A stretch of 64,000 nt of DNA from Acinetobacter equi (GCF_001307195.1 NZ_CP012808.1:2914001-2978000); one strand, 5' to 3'. Shown: positions 8,917 through 17,235, numbered from the stretch's first letter. A program made the numbers and translations. Notes: generated by a model not told the origin, from the sequence alone.

Positions 8917-9363
8917 ATGTTGATTGAAAGAATTTTTTCTAGCTGCTTAGTAATAACCAGCATTATATTATTGTTTATTGCATTAGAGTTTGTTGCACCT
9001 ATTGCATATGACCCACTTGGTCCCCGCCCTTATCCAATTTTATTACTCTGCTTAATTAGTTTTTCTTGTTTATATTTAACAATTAGACCAAAAAAGTTTT
9101 CTGAAACACTAAATTTAGGATTCAATCCTCTTATTATTAAGAAAATAATATTAACACTGATTTGTTTTTTTATTTATGCGATTAGTTTTGAATTTTTAGG
9201 ATTTATTATCTCAACCGCATTAATGTCAACCGCTATTGGTATTTTATTTGGTGGAAATATTAAAGCTTCAACCATTAGCGGAATTTCTTTAAGCATTTCT
9301 TGTTATTTTTTATTTGATTATCTTTTAGATGTTCCCTTACCACTTGGATTATTAAATCAATAA
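8917..9363 (+). CDS. tctB: Tripartite tricarboxylate transporter small membrane subunit
   Basis: A 148-residue protein with four hydrophobic stretches, the expected size and topology of TctB, the small permease subunit. It contains the family-type loop APIAYDPLGPRPYPILL. The start at 8917 is preferred over 8899 because AAGGGA at 8906-8911 lies 5 nt upstream and the product then begins MLIERIFSS. TctB sequences are poorly conserved, so the call relies on topology plus position between tctC and tctA. It ends 10 bp before tctA. Confidence 0.88.
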   Translation: MLIERIFSSCLVITSIILLFIALEFVAPIAYDPLGPRPYPILLLCLISFSCLYLTIRPKKFSETLNLGFNPLIIKKIILTLICFFIYAISFEFLGFIISTALMSTAIGILFGGNIKASTISGISLSISCYFLFDYLLDVPLPLGLLNQ

Positions 9364-9373
9364 GGACATATAT

Positions 9374-10876
9374 ATGGACATATATGGATATTTATTACAT
9401 GGTTTTCAAATTGCCTTATTGCCAGAAAATATTTTATTAGCTGTCATTGGTGCTTTTATTGGCACAATTGTGGGTTTATTACCAGGGCTTGGACCAATTA
9501 ATGGTGTCGCTTTACTTTTACCATTTGCATTTGCTATGGGATTACCACCTGAAAGTGCCTTAATTTTATTGGCCGCAGTATATTTAGGTTGTGAATATGG
9601 CGGACGTATTTCAGCAATTCTCATTAATGTTCCAGGTGATGCAGCCGCCATTATGTCAACACTTGATGGCTACCCTTTAGCAAAACAAGGAAAAGCAGGT
9701 ATTGCACTTTCTTTATCTGCTGTCAGCTCTTTTACCGGTAGCTTTATTGCGACATTAGGCATTGTTTTCTTTGCACCGTTACTTGCAAAATGGGCAATTG
9801 TATTTGGTCCTGCTGAATATTTTGTTCTTATGGTCTTTGCCTTAACCTGCTTAAGTGGATTAATTAGCGACCAGCCTGTAAAAACAGGCGTTTCAGCACT
9901 GATTGGACTATTAATTGCCACAATAGGTGTCGATGCAGTTACTGGTGTTTATCGCTTTACTTTTGGTTCTGTCAACTTAAGTGACGGCGTCCAATTTACA
10001 ACCATTGTAATTGGCTTCTTTAGTATCAGTGAAATTTTGATCATGCTCGAACAAACCACAGCAGGACAAAAAGCACTTACTCAAGGAAAACGCAGTCTAT
10101 TTAATTTTAAAGAATATTTATTTACCTTAGGATCAACACTCCGTTCCTCATTGCTTGGATTTGTCGTCGGTATTCTTCCTGGTGCAGGTGCTACAATTGC
10201 AAGTGCAATGGCTTATACCAGTGAACGCAAACTTGCAGGGAAAAATAGTAAATTTGGGGAAGGTGATTTAAGAGGGATTGCTGCACCAGAAGCTGCTAAT
10301 AATGCATCTGCTTGTGGTTCCTTTGTTCCAATGCTGACCTTGGGCGTACCAGGTTCAGGGACTACTGCTGTTATGTTAGGTGCTCTAACACTTTATAATA
10401 TTACACCAGGTCCGCAATTATTTACTGAGCAACCAGACATTGTTTGGGGACTTATTGCTTCACTCTTTATTGGTAACGTTGTTTTACTATTCATGAATAT
10501 TCCATTAGTTGGATTTTTTGCCAAACTTTTAACTATTCCAAATTTTATTTTAATTCCAGCTATTGCAACTGTTAGTTTCGTAGGTGTCTATGCAATTCAT
10601 AGTACAGTTTTCGACTTAGTTTTAATGGTTGGCTTAGGTATATTTGGCTATATTTTAAGAAAACTAAATTTCCCACTTTCTGCACTGATTCTAGGTTATG
10701 TATTAGGTGAGTTAATGGAGTCAAGTTTAAGACGTGCTTTATCCATTTCACATGGTAATATTTCTATCTTATTCGATAGTACAATTACACAAGTGTTATG
10801 GTGCTTAGCTGGATTTATGATTGTTCTACCACTATTCCGTTATTTCCGTCAGCGTCGTAAATCAACACTTGCATAA
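9374..10876 (+). CDS. tctA: Tripartite tricarboxylate transporter large membrane subunit
   Basis: A 500-residue integral membrane protein, the usual TctA length, with about 10-12 membrane segments. Two family signatures are visible: GLLPGLGPINGVALLLPF near residue 34 and the equivalent GILPGAGATIASAMAYTSER near residue 264, plus SACGSFVPMLTLGVPGSG. TctA forms the cation-coupled translocation pathway of the carboxylate importer with TctB and the TctC receptor. AAGGA lies just before the start. Another hairpin follows before the AbrB-type gene. Confidence 0.95.
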   Translation: MDIYGYLLHGFQIALLPENILLAVIGAFIGTIVGLLPGLGPINGVALLLPFAFAMGLPPESALILLAAVYLGCEYGGRISAILINVPGDAAAIMSTLDGYPLAKQGKAGIALSLSAVSSFTGSFIATLGIVFFAPLLAKWAIVFGPAEYFVLMVFALTCLSGLISDQPVKTGVSALIGLLIATIGVDAVTGVYRFTFGSVNLSDGVQFTTIVIGFFSISEILIMLEQTTAGQKALTQGKRSLFNFKEYLFTLGSTLRSSLLGFVVGILPGAGATIASAMAYTSERKLAGKNSKFGEGDLRGIAAPEAANNASACGSFVPMLTLGVPGSGTTAVMLGALTLYNITPGPQLFTEQPDIVWGLIASLFIGNVVLLFMNIPLVGFFAKLLTIPNFILIPAIATVSFVGVYAIHSTVFDLVLMVGLGIFGYILRKLNFPLSALILGYVLGELMESSLRRALSISHGNISILFDSTITQVLWCLAGFMIVLPLFRYFRQRRKSTLA

Positions 10877-10887
10877 CATCTAAACCT

Positions 10888-10913
10888 CTCAATAGCATAT
10901 TTATGCTATTGAG
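10888..10913 (+). other. Intercistronic hairpin between tctA and the AbrB-type gene
   Basis: A perfect 11-bp stem (CTCAATAGCAT at 10888-10898 with ATGCTATTGAG at 10903-10913) and a 4-nt loop. It is followed by ATTAAATAA rather than a T run, so it may attenuate rather than end the tct transcript. Confidence 0.6.
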
Positions 10914-10936
10914 ATTAAATAATAAGAGATAATGCA

Positions 10937-11986
10937 GTGGTCTACTTTAAGTACTTTTATAGTTTTTGTTTTGCTTTATTTGGTGCATTTATTGCTCAAA
11001 AACTACATTTACCAATTCCCTGGTTACTTGGACCACTATTTATTACTGCACTCCTTAAAATAAATAATGTCCCTATAGAATGCCATAAATCTGCCCGACA
11101 GATTGGTTTACTCATCATTGGATTATCTTTAGGTTTATATTTTACTCCTGACATGATTCGTATTGTTCTTAGTCATTGGATGGTACTTTTATGTGGTTTA
11201 GCTTTTGCACTTATTTTAGGCGCACTCACAGCGTGTATTATTTATAAATGGGGAGATGTTGATTTTAAAACAGCATGGTTTGCATCTGCTGTAGGTGGTG
11301 CAAATGAAATGGCAAATTTAGCAGAGCATTATCGAGCACGCGTTGATAAAGTTGCTTCTGCACATGCTTTACGCGTTGTTTTAGTTGTCGTTATTATTCC
11401 ATTTTTTTACGAGTTTATGAGCTGGCAAGGTACAGATTTAACTGAAATAGCCAGTATTCCTGTCCATTGGGGCAACTTCGCTCTACTCTTTATTTTATGT
11501 TTAATTGGCTGTTTCATTTTTAAAAAATTTAAACTACCTAATCCTTGGACATTTGGTCCCTTGCTTGTTGCCATGCTTTTAACAGCAAACAGCATCCAAC
11601 TTTCTTCTATTCCTCCGTCAATTTTACATTTAGGTCAGGTTCTTTTAGGTTGGTCTTTGGGTAATAAATTTAGTCAAAGCTTTTTTAAAACTGCGCCTAA
11701 ATATATGTCAGTCGTTGCTTGTGCCAATATTTTAAGCATCGCTTTAGCATTTTTATTTTCCTATATTCTTATCTTTTTTGTAGATTTGCCCCTACCCACT
11801 ATTTTATTAGGCTTAGCACCTGGTGGTGTTGCCGAAATGACATTAACCGCTAAAGTTTTGCATTTAGGTGTACCAATGGTCACTGCTTTTCATGTGGTGA
11901 GAATGATTGGCGTAATGAGTACCGTGGGACCTCTTTATTTTTATATAGATAAAAAATTTAATCCCGATCATAAAAAAATTGATTAA
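10937..11986 (+). CDS. AbrB-family integral membrane protein
   Basis: A 349-residue membrane protein with about nine to eleven hydrophobic segments. It is an internal duplication of the AbrB type: the first half has SAVGGANEMANLAEHYRARV and the second half the matching LGLAPGGVAEMTLTAKVLHL, both with a GGxxEM core and a following His. Homologues are often labelled AbrB regulator or ammonia monooxygenase, but the topology argues for a membrane transport or sensing role. The start is GTG at 10937; the nearby ATG at 10932 is in another frame. It follows tctCBA in the same direction, and its stop overlaps the stop of the convergent Nif3-like gene. A role with the carboxylate transporter is inferred from position only. 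Confidence 0.85.
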   Translation: MVYFKYFYSFCFALFGAFIAQKLHLPIPWLLGPLFITALLKINNVPIECHKSARQIGLLIIGLSLGLYFTPDMIRIVLSHWMVLLCGLAFALILGALTACIIYKWGDVDFKTAWFASAVGGANEMANLAEHYRARVDKVASAHALRVVLVVVIIPFFYEFMSWQGTDLTEIASIPVHWGNFALLFILCLIGCFIFKKFKLPNPWTFGPLLVAMLLTANSIQLSSIPPSILHLGQVLLGWSLGNKFSQSFFKTAPKYMSVVACANILSIALAFLFSYILIFFVDLPLPTILLGLAPGGVAEMTLTAKVLHLGVPMVTAFHVVRMIGVMSTVGPLYFYIDKKFNPDHKKID

Positions 11987-12300
11987 ATTTCAATATTAAC
12001 AATCTGTAAAAACTCAAAAGCAGGCTCTTCATAAGGATGGCTTGCTTTTAATGCTTTTACTACAGCATGTGCATTTTCTTCAGGGACAATGGTTTCAACT
12101 CGCCATTCAGGTAGTTGTTCTAAAGTATCGAGTTCACCAATAAACGGATTTGCACCTTTTACGGGTTTAAATTGCCCTGTACCCAATACTTGCCAAGCAC
12201 AATGTTCATAATTCCCTATACCACCTGCTCCCGCATTAAAAATTGAAAGTTTTGTCAATTCTAAATGTGATTCAGGAACATAATAAATCAGTTTAAGCAT
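11983..12300 (-). CDS. Nif3/YqfO-like small domain protein
   Basis: A 105-residue protein matching the small alpha/beta domain found inserted in Nif3/YqfO proteins (a PII/CutA-like fold): MLKLIYYVPESHLELTKLSI near the start, NAGAGGIGNYEHCAW in the middle, and the hallmark ALKASHPYEEPAFEFLQI at the end. The dinuclear metal-binding domain of full Nif3 proteins is absent. The start at 12300 has AAGGCGG just upstream; an open frame to 12426 lies inside the LysR gene and is not real coding. It begins 16 bp after the LysR stop, so the two are probably one transcript. Function unknown. Confidence 0.85.
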   Translation of the reverse strand: MLKLIYYVPESHLELTKLSIFNAGAGGIGNYEHCAWQVLGTGQFKPVKGANPFIGELDTLEQLPEWRVETIVPEENAHAVVKALKASHPYEEPAFEFLQIVNIEI

Positions 12301-12316
12301 ACAACCGCCTTTCATA

Positions 12317-13198
12317 TTAAGAAGAATGTGATTGAGCACATATATCAATAATTCGTTGTAAAGCCATATTTTTAGACATACGGCTAAAACTAGCATAAAT
12401 ACTAAGTTTTGGTAGCAAAACATCACATGGTATAACCTTAATTTCAGGAGATAAAAACTTTAATAAATATTCGGGTACAAAACTAAATCCCATTCCCATA
12501 TTAATTAAGTTTAGATGTTGCATCACATTTGTAACCCAAAGCATCTGCTCATGTTGTTGCTGATCAAATGAAATAAGATCATTAATTTTGTCATAAAACA
12601 CAGGTGAGGCATTTTTTTCACACATAATTAAAGTATGATTTTTCAGCTCTTTCAGCTTTATTATTCGGTCTTTTAAATGCAAACTTTGATGTGCTACTAA
12701 ATAAATTTGCTCCTGCATCAATTGAATATTCTCAAAATCAGGATGATCTAAATAAAGCCTTGTAAAACAAATATCTAATTCTGAATTTTTAAGCTTTTGA
12801 ACCTGTTCTAGACAAGTAAGACTATATAAATGAATATTTATATTTGGAAAATCTTGCTTTAACCGTACCAATATACTTGGCATCACTTTTATTTCGGCAA
12901 CATTTAATAAACCCATATGAATTTGGTTAGTTTTATTCTGAGCAACTTGACGTGCGGCAGCAACTGCTCTTTTTGCATTCTCTAATGCTTTTTTTGCATA
13001 AATTAAGAAGGCTTCACCTTCAGCAGTTAAGCTGATTTTTCGAGTTCCTCTGTCAAATAAACTTACCCCCACTTCTTGCTCTAGATCTTTAATTTGCTGG
13101 CTTAATGAAGGCTGAACAGTAAACAATTTATCTGCTGCTTTGGTAAAACTTTGCTCTTGTGCAACTGTAACAAAATAGCGTAGATGTCTAAGCTCCAT
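12317..13198 (-). CDS. LysR-family transcriptional regulator
   Basis: A 293-residue LysR regulator. The N-terminus has the winged helix-turn-helix (MELRHLRYFVTVAQEQSFTK, then AADKLFTVQPSLSQQIKDLE and VSLFDRGTRKISLTAEGEAF), typical of the CatM/BenM branch that controls aromatic catabolism. The C-terminal part is a substrate-binding-like effector domain. It is divergent from the TfdB-like hydroxylase gene across a 156-bp gap, so it probably controls that gene and itself from the shared region. The inducer is likely an aromatic compound, by analogy only. Confidence 0.92.
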   Translation of the reverse strand: MELRHLRYFVTVAQEQSFTKAADKLFTVQPSLSQQIKDLEQEVGVSLFDRGTRKISLTAEGEAFLIYAKKALENAKRAVAAARQVAQNKTNQIHMGLLNVAEIKVMPSILVRLKQDFPNINIHLYSLTCLEQVQKLKNSELDICFTRLYLDHPDFENIQLMQEQIYLVAHQSLHLKDRIIKLKELKNHTLIMCEKNASPVFYDKINDLISFDQQQHEQMLWVTNVMQHLNLINMGMGFSFVPEYLLKFLSPEIKVIPCDVLLPKLSIYASFSRMSKNMALQRIIDICAQSHSS

Positions 13199-13354
13199 GA
13201 CATACCACCATAATCAAATATCCATTTCAAATATAGTTAGAAAATATATAGCTCTATAGTTTATATGAATACTTATATCGAGATGTAATTGATTTGCATA
13301 GACTCTTCTAAATTTAGCAATGAATGCTCATATTTATAAAAGATGGAGTCATGT
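13199..13354. promoter_or_regulatory. Divergent control region between LysR gene and hydroxylase
   Basis: This 156-bp gap must hold both divergent promoters and the LysR operator. It contains several A/T-rich partly symmetrical stretches around 13235-13285, compatible with T-N11-A type LysR sites, but I cannot single out one operator with confidence. GGAG at 13346-13349 serves the hydroxylase start. Confidence 0.5.
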
Positions 13355-15097
13355 ATGACACAGCACTACGACACAGATGTCCTAATTATTGGTACAGGAC
13401 CTGCAGGCTCAACGCTTGGTTTATCCTTAGCAAATTATGGTATTAAGGTACAACTTTTTACTCAATTTAGTTGGTTAGCTAATAGTCCACGTGCACATAT
13501 TACCAACCAACGTGCGATGGAAGTATTACGTGACTTAGGTATAGAAGAACAAGTCAAAGAAATTGCAACCCCTTGGGAGCAAATGGGTGAAAGCCTCATC
13601 ACCACTAGCCTTATTGGTGAAGAAATTGCTCGCTTAAGTGCTTGGGGTACAGGTGATGAACGCCATGGTGATTATATTAAAGGTAGTCCTTGTCCATTGG
13701 TAGATTTAATTCAACCCAAAATGGAAGCACTCTTAGTTAAAAATGCAGCCGAACGTGGTGCAATTTATAATTTTAATACAGAGTATTTATCACATATTCA
13801 AGATGAGCATGGTGTTACCGCAACTTTTTTAAATCGCATAACCAATACAGAATTTAATTTACGCGCCAAGTATCTTATTGGAATGGATGGAGCAAAATCT
13901 AAAGTTCTTGAACAACTTGATTTACCTTTAGAAGGCATCATGGCACGTGCAGGAACAGTCTATGTCACCTTTAAAGCAGATCTACAAAAGTATGTACAAC
14001 ATCGTCCTGCCATCTTGCAATGGATTGTAAATCCAGAAGCCAGTTTTGGTGATTTAGGTATGGGCTTACTACGTGCTATTACCCCATGGAATGAATGGAT
14101 TATGGGTTGGGGCTTTGATATTTCTAAAGGTGAGCCACAAGTGACCGAAGAACAAGTTCGTGCACGTTTAGATGCCTTTGTTGGTGAGCATATTGAAGAT
14201 GTCGAAATTCAAAAAATTTCCTATTGGTATGTGAACCAAACATGGGCAACGAAATATTCAAAAGATCGCGTATTTTGTGGCGGCGATGCTGTACATCGCC
14301 ATCCACCTTCAAGTGGTTTAGGTTCAAATACCTGTATGCAAGATGCTTTTAATTTAGGATGGAAACTCGCATATGCAATTAAAGGGTGGGCAATCTCCTC
14401 TCTACTTGACTCTTATACACTTGAGCGTGCACCAGTCGGTAAGCAAATTGTGGCACGTGCCAATCAATCTCGTTTTGACTATAAACACCTCAAAGACGTA
14501 TTTGGCTTTGATCAAGGTATAACTACACAAAAACAAATGCTTGAACGTATTTTTGCGGAAGATGATCAAGGTTCTAAAATTCGTGAACAATTATTTAAGG
14601 CTTTAGAAATTAAAAATTTTGAATTTAACGCTCAAGGTGTTGAGCTTAACCAACGCTACCAATCCAATGCTGTGATTTCAGAATCTATTCCTGAAGTGTT
14701 CGAAAAAGATGAACAGTTATATCTTCAAGCTACTACACGTGCTGGTGCAAAAGTTCCACATACATGGTTAATTAATGCCAAAGGGCAAAAGCAATCTACT
14801 TTAGATATTACAGGTAAAGGTCGTTTTACTTTACTCACTGGACTTTCAGGTAAAGGTTGGAAACAAGCAGTTGAAACATTAAATCTTCCTTATTTAGATG
14901 TGATCCAAATTGGTTCCCGTGATTATCGTGATGTTTATGGTACTTGGAATATAAAGTCGGAAATTCATGAATCTGGTGCTGTCTTAGTGCGCCCAGATGG
15001 TTATATTGCTTGGCGTTATCAAGATAGTACCAATATAAACTTTGACTATGAAAATACCTTAAAAGCAGTATTAAAACAGATTCAATTGATTCTTTAA
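13355..15097 (+). CDS. TfdB-like FAD-dependent phenol monooxygenase
   Basis: A 580-residue class A flavoprotein hydroxylase. It has the FAD-binding motif GTGPAGS at residues 13-19, the block ANSPRAHITNQRAMEVLRDL closely resembling 2,4-dichlorophenol 6-monooxygenase (TfdB), and the second FAD motif GGDAVHRHPPSSGLGSNTCM. A C-terminal thioredoxin-like domain of the phenol hydroxylase type follows. It should hydroxylate a phenolic ring using NAD(P)H and oxygen. The substrate is unknown; no ring-cleavage gene is nearby. The start at 13355 is chosen because GGAG lies 6 nt upstream, whereas the ATG at 13343 overlaps that site. Regulation by the divergent LysR protein is likely. Confidence 0.9.
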   Translation: MTQHYDTDVLIIGTGPAGSTLGLSLANYGIKVQLFTQFSWLANSPRAHITNQRAMEVLRDLGIEEQVKEIATPWEQMGESLITTSLIGEEIARLSAWGTGDERHGDYIKGSPCPLVDLIQPKMEALLVKNAAERGAIYNFNTEYLSHIQDEHGVTATFLNRITNTEFNLRAKYLIGMDGAKSKVLEQLDLPLEGIMARAGTVYVTFKADLQKYVQHRPAILQWIVNPEASFGDLGMGLLRAITPWNEWIMGWGFDISKGEPQVTEEQVRARLDAFVGEHIEDVEIQKISYWYVNQTWATKYSKDRVFCGGDAVHRHPPSSGLGSNTCMQDAFNLGWKLAYAIKGWAISSLLDSYTLERAPVGKQIVARANQSRFDYKHLKDVFGFDQGITTQKQMLERIFAEDDQGSKIREQLFKALEIKNFEFNAQGVELNQRYQSNAVISESIPEVFEKDEQLYLQATTRAGAKVPHTWLINAKGQKQSTLDITGKGRFTLLTGLSGKGWKQAVETLNLPYLDVIQIGSRDYRDVYGTWNIKSEIHESGAVLVRPDGYIAWRYQDSTNINFDYENTLKAVLKQIQLIL

Positions 15098-15104
15098 AAA
15101 CTAG

Positions 15105-15133
15105 AAAAGACCATCATTAGATGGTCTTTTTTT
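15105..15133. terminator. Bidirectional terminator
   Basis: AAAAGACCAT at 15105-15114 pairs with ATGGTCTTTT at 15121-15130, with A and T runs on the two sides. It ends the hydroxylase gene and, on the other strand, the small membrane protein gene that stops at 15132. Confidence 0.88.
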
Positions 15134-15254
15134 ACGCAATTAAGAAATAACCTGCAATTAAAAATAGGATTTGAAGGCTGGCTACAAAAGCGAATAACTT
15201 CCAGCCTTTTTGCCTCAACTCGTGCTTGTTCAGTATCATTATTGTTTTGATCAT
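15132..15254 (-). CDS. Predicted 40-residue single-span membrane protein
   Basis: This short gene reads MIKTIMILNKHELRQKGWKL followed by FAFVASLQILFLIAGYFLIA. It has a short basic N-terminal part and one hydrophobic helix of about 20 residues to the C-terminus, so it should be a small inner-membrane protein. Support for coding comes from GAGGTG about 5 nt upstream of the ATG, a stop placed right at a bidirectional terminator, and a sensible charge pattern (positive side inside). I do not recognise a family. It is 225 bp downstream of the secreted hydrolase gene on the same strand, but a terminator lies between them, so it should have its own promoter. Confidence 0.65.
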   Translation of the reverse strand: MIKTIMILNKHELRQKGWKLFAFVASLQILFLIAGYFLIA

Positions 15255-15404
15255 ATCATCACCTCATACCTGAGCTAAAACGAATATGTTTTGTAACTTA
15301 CCTTTGATCACATTATTTATTGCATAAGAATTAAGCATAAATATACTGACTTCTATATAAATGCAAATATCAAACCAAGTCTATGACTAAGATGTTTCAA
15401 AATA

Positions 15405-15430
15405 AAAAAGCCACCTTTAAGGCAGCTTTT
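15405..15430 (-). terminator. Terminator of the secreted hydrolase gene
   Basis: Read on the minus strand, AAAAGCTGCCTT and AGGTGGCTTTTTT form a stem with two G-U pairs and a T run, about 50 bp after the hydrolase stop. Confidence 0.75.
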
Positions 15431-15479
15431 AAAAAATTAAATCATTAACAAATATATGCTAATTCACCAATACATAAAC

Positions 15480-16478
15480 TTAATTGATTACACATTCTTT
15501 TATGAAAAGTGAATTTGTATTTTTCCCTACCATATTTTGATTTAAGTCATAGAGTTGAATAGATTTTGATACAAGCTCAACGCGAGGTGAAACCAAAGTA
15601 TTTAAAGATTCATTTACCTGTTGCTTAAATGTTTCCAACATAGGAAATGCAGGATTTAAATATGTTTCAGTAAAACTATGCCCCAACATATCGCGACCAT
15701 GATTATTTCCAAAAATATTATAAACAGAAATTGCATGTGTATTTGCAGGTACACTACCGACCAATCTTAAACCATTAATGACTAGATCCTGATTTGCCAA
15801 TATATGCGGACCATTAACAATTGGTGATGCTGGTGCAACATGCACAATTTTAATGTTATCCGCTGTTATAGATTTCAAACTATAATGATATGCATTATTT
15901 GCAAATAAATTACCTTGAGAATGTGGAACAAATAATATTTTTTGTGTTTTAGCAATCCAACCATCAATTGTATTGCGATGCTCTTGATAATTTTCTTGTG
16001 TAGGTGGATCTGCCAATAAAGTCGTCAAATCACGAATTGCTTTTGCCTCTAACACCTGAGTAAATTGATTTGCCCAACCGAGCAATTCTCTGACTTGACT
16101 CGTAATACGATTTAAAAATGTTCCTTGACCTGTCAAAATTGGAAAAAATAGCTCATAACGCCCTGCTAAGGCTTGCTGTTCTTTCAATCGTTGTTCAAAT
16201 GTTTCTACAAAGTCTTCAAAGCCATTAGTGTAGTTATATAATTTTTCATATTGAATATTTGAACCATTCTGGGTTGTATTTCCAATATGTCGATTAATTT
16301 CCCATAAGTTAATATCTGCATCTTGTACGGTATTATTCACACCATTAAAAAAAGCAAGAACAGTATCACCACTGTTATTACAATTTTCCTCTAAATCTTG
16401 TAAAGGACTTGCAACTAGAGATGTACTCACCAAAACTGAAGCAGATAACAATAGATTTAATAATAATTTAGTCATCAC
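15480..16478 (-). CDS. Secreted alpha/beta-hydrolase-like protein
   Basis: A 332-residue exported protein with a signal peptide ending near LVASPLQD. The core resembles a lipase/esterase fold: FNGVNNT as a first strand, and FVPHSQGNLFANNAYHY with S187 as candidate nucleophile. The usual first glycine of GxSxG is a proline here. DMLGHSFTE near the end offers a candidate histidine. It starts inside the end of the upstream lipoprotein gene (11-bp overlap), so translation is probably coupled. Substrate unknown. It is a conserved-looking hypothetical to me rather than a named enzyme; lipase/esterase activity is an inference. Confidence 0.78.
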   Translation of the reverse strand: MMTKLLLNLLLSASVLVSTSLVASPLQDLEENCNNSGDTVLAFFNGVNNTVQDADINLWEINRHIGNTTQNGSNIQYEKLYNYTNGFEDFVETFEQRLKEQQALAGRYELFFPILTGQGTFLNRITSQVRELLGWANQFTQVLEAKAIRDLTTLLADPPTQENYQEHRNTIDGWIAKTQKILFVPHSQGNLFANNAYHYSLKSITADNIKIVHVAPASPIVNGPHILANQDLVINGLRLVGSVPANTHAISVYNIFGNNHGRDMLGHSFTETYLNPAFPMLETFKQQVNESLNTLVSPRVELVSKSIQLYDLNQNMVGKNTNSLFIKECVIN

Positions 16479-17007
16479 ATAAATCTCCCTTTGGTAGACT
16501 TAATACAGTGCCATCAAGTGCTTTACTCATTTCCAAATGTGCAACTAAACGCTCTTTTGTATTTGTGGTTAATGAAATTAAATCTTTCACAACATTTTTT
16601 GCTTCAACAGTATCTTCCATTGGAAACTGTTGATAAATACAACCAATCGCACGTGACTGATTATTTGAAACTTGCTTTAAAGCTTCAATATCAGTTTTAT
16701 CTGCATTAAGACCAAGTTGAATAGTAGATGCTAACTGTTCAACAGCTTTACGTTTATGAATCTCTGTATATTCTTTAGCTATATATTCTTCGATATCATC
16801 TCGAATATGATTATTATTCAAATCTATACCTTCAATCGAAGTACTTCGATCTAAAACTGGTAATTCTCCATTCCTCTCCATCTGCTGAATTATTTCTGAA
16901 GAGGTTTTTTCTTGTTGATTCGGAGTGTTTGAATTATTTTGACTATCTTCACCACCACAGCCCAAAAGGCATAGTGTGGTCGTGATTGATATAATTATTT
17001 TTTTCAT
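16468..17007 (-). CDS. Lipoprotein with an EF-hand-like loop, partner of the secreted hydrolase
   Basis: A 179-residue predicted lipoprotein: the signal peptide ends in LLGC with the lipidated cysteine at residue 17, followed by a Ser/Asn/Gln-rich linker. Residues 62-73 read DLNNNHIRDDIE, with acidic or amide side chains at loop positions 1, 3, 5, 9 and 12, like a calcium-binding EF-hand. The rest is mostly helical with one Cys pair (IGCIYQ, DLCDD). I do not recognise a family. It overlaps the secreted hydrolase gene by 11 bp and comes first in the pair, suggesting the two products work together at the envelope. Confidence 0.75.
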   Translation of the reverse strand: MKKIIISITTTLCLLGCGGEDSQNNSNTPNQQEKTSSEIIQQMERNGELPVLDRSTSIEGIDLNNNHIRDDIEEYIAKEYTEIHKRKAVEQLASTIQLGLNADKTDIEALKQVSNNQSRAIGCIYQQFPMEDTVEAKNVVKDLISLTTNTKERLVAHLEMSKALDGTVLSLPKGDLCDD

Positions 17008-17211
17008 AAAAATTCCGTAGTTACTTAATATTATTAACTTATTAAATTGAACTAAATGTACTATTTATTCTTTAGAATTGTTGAATAAACTGTTTAATTA
17101 TATATTAATATTCACATGAAAAATAATATTTAAATACATAAAATATAAATGCATAAACAATATATTTAAGCTCATTGAACTAAGTTTTTTAAAATCAAAT
17201 ATCTACAAAAA

Positions 17212-17235
17212 AAGGGTGCTTAAGCACCCTTTTCT
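17212..17235 (-). terminator. Terminator of purL
   Basis: AAGGGTGC at 17212-17219 and GCACCCTT at 17224-17231 form a stem with a 4-nt loop; on the minus strand it is followed by a T run. It sits 12 bp after the purL stop. Confidence 0.85.

Noticed and set aside
12301..12426. Longer N-terminal extension of the Nif3-like gene
   Set aside because: It lies wholly inside the LysR coding sequence, and a strong ribosome site (AAGGCGG) supports the shorter start at 12300.
15480..17007. Toxin-immunity pair hypothesis for the lipoprotein/secreted hydrolase genes
   Set aside because: There are no VgrG, Hcp, PAAR or other secretion-system genes nearby, and the lipoprotein is not similar to a known immunity protein family; the order would also be unusual.
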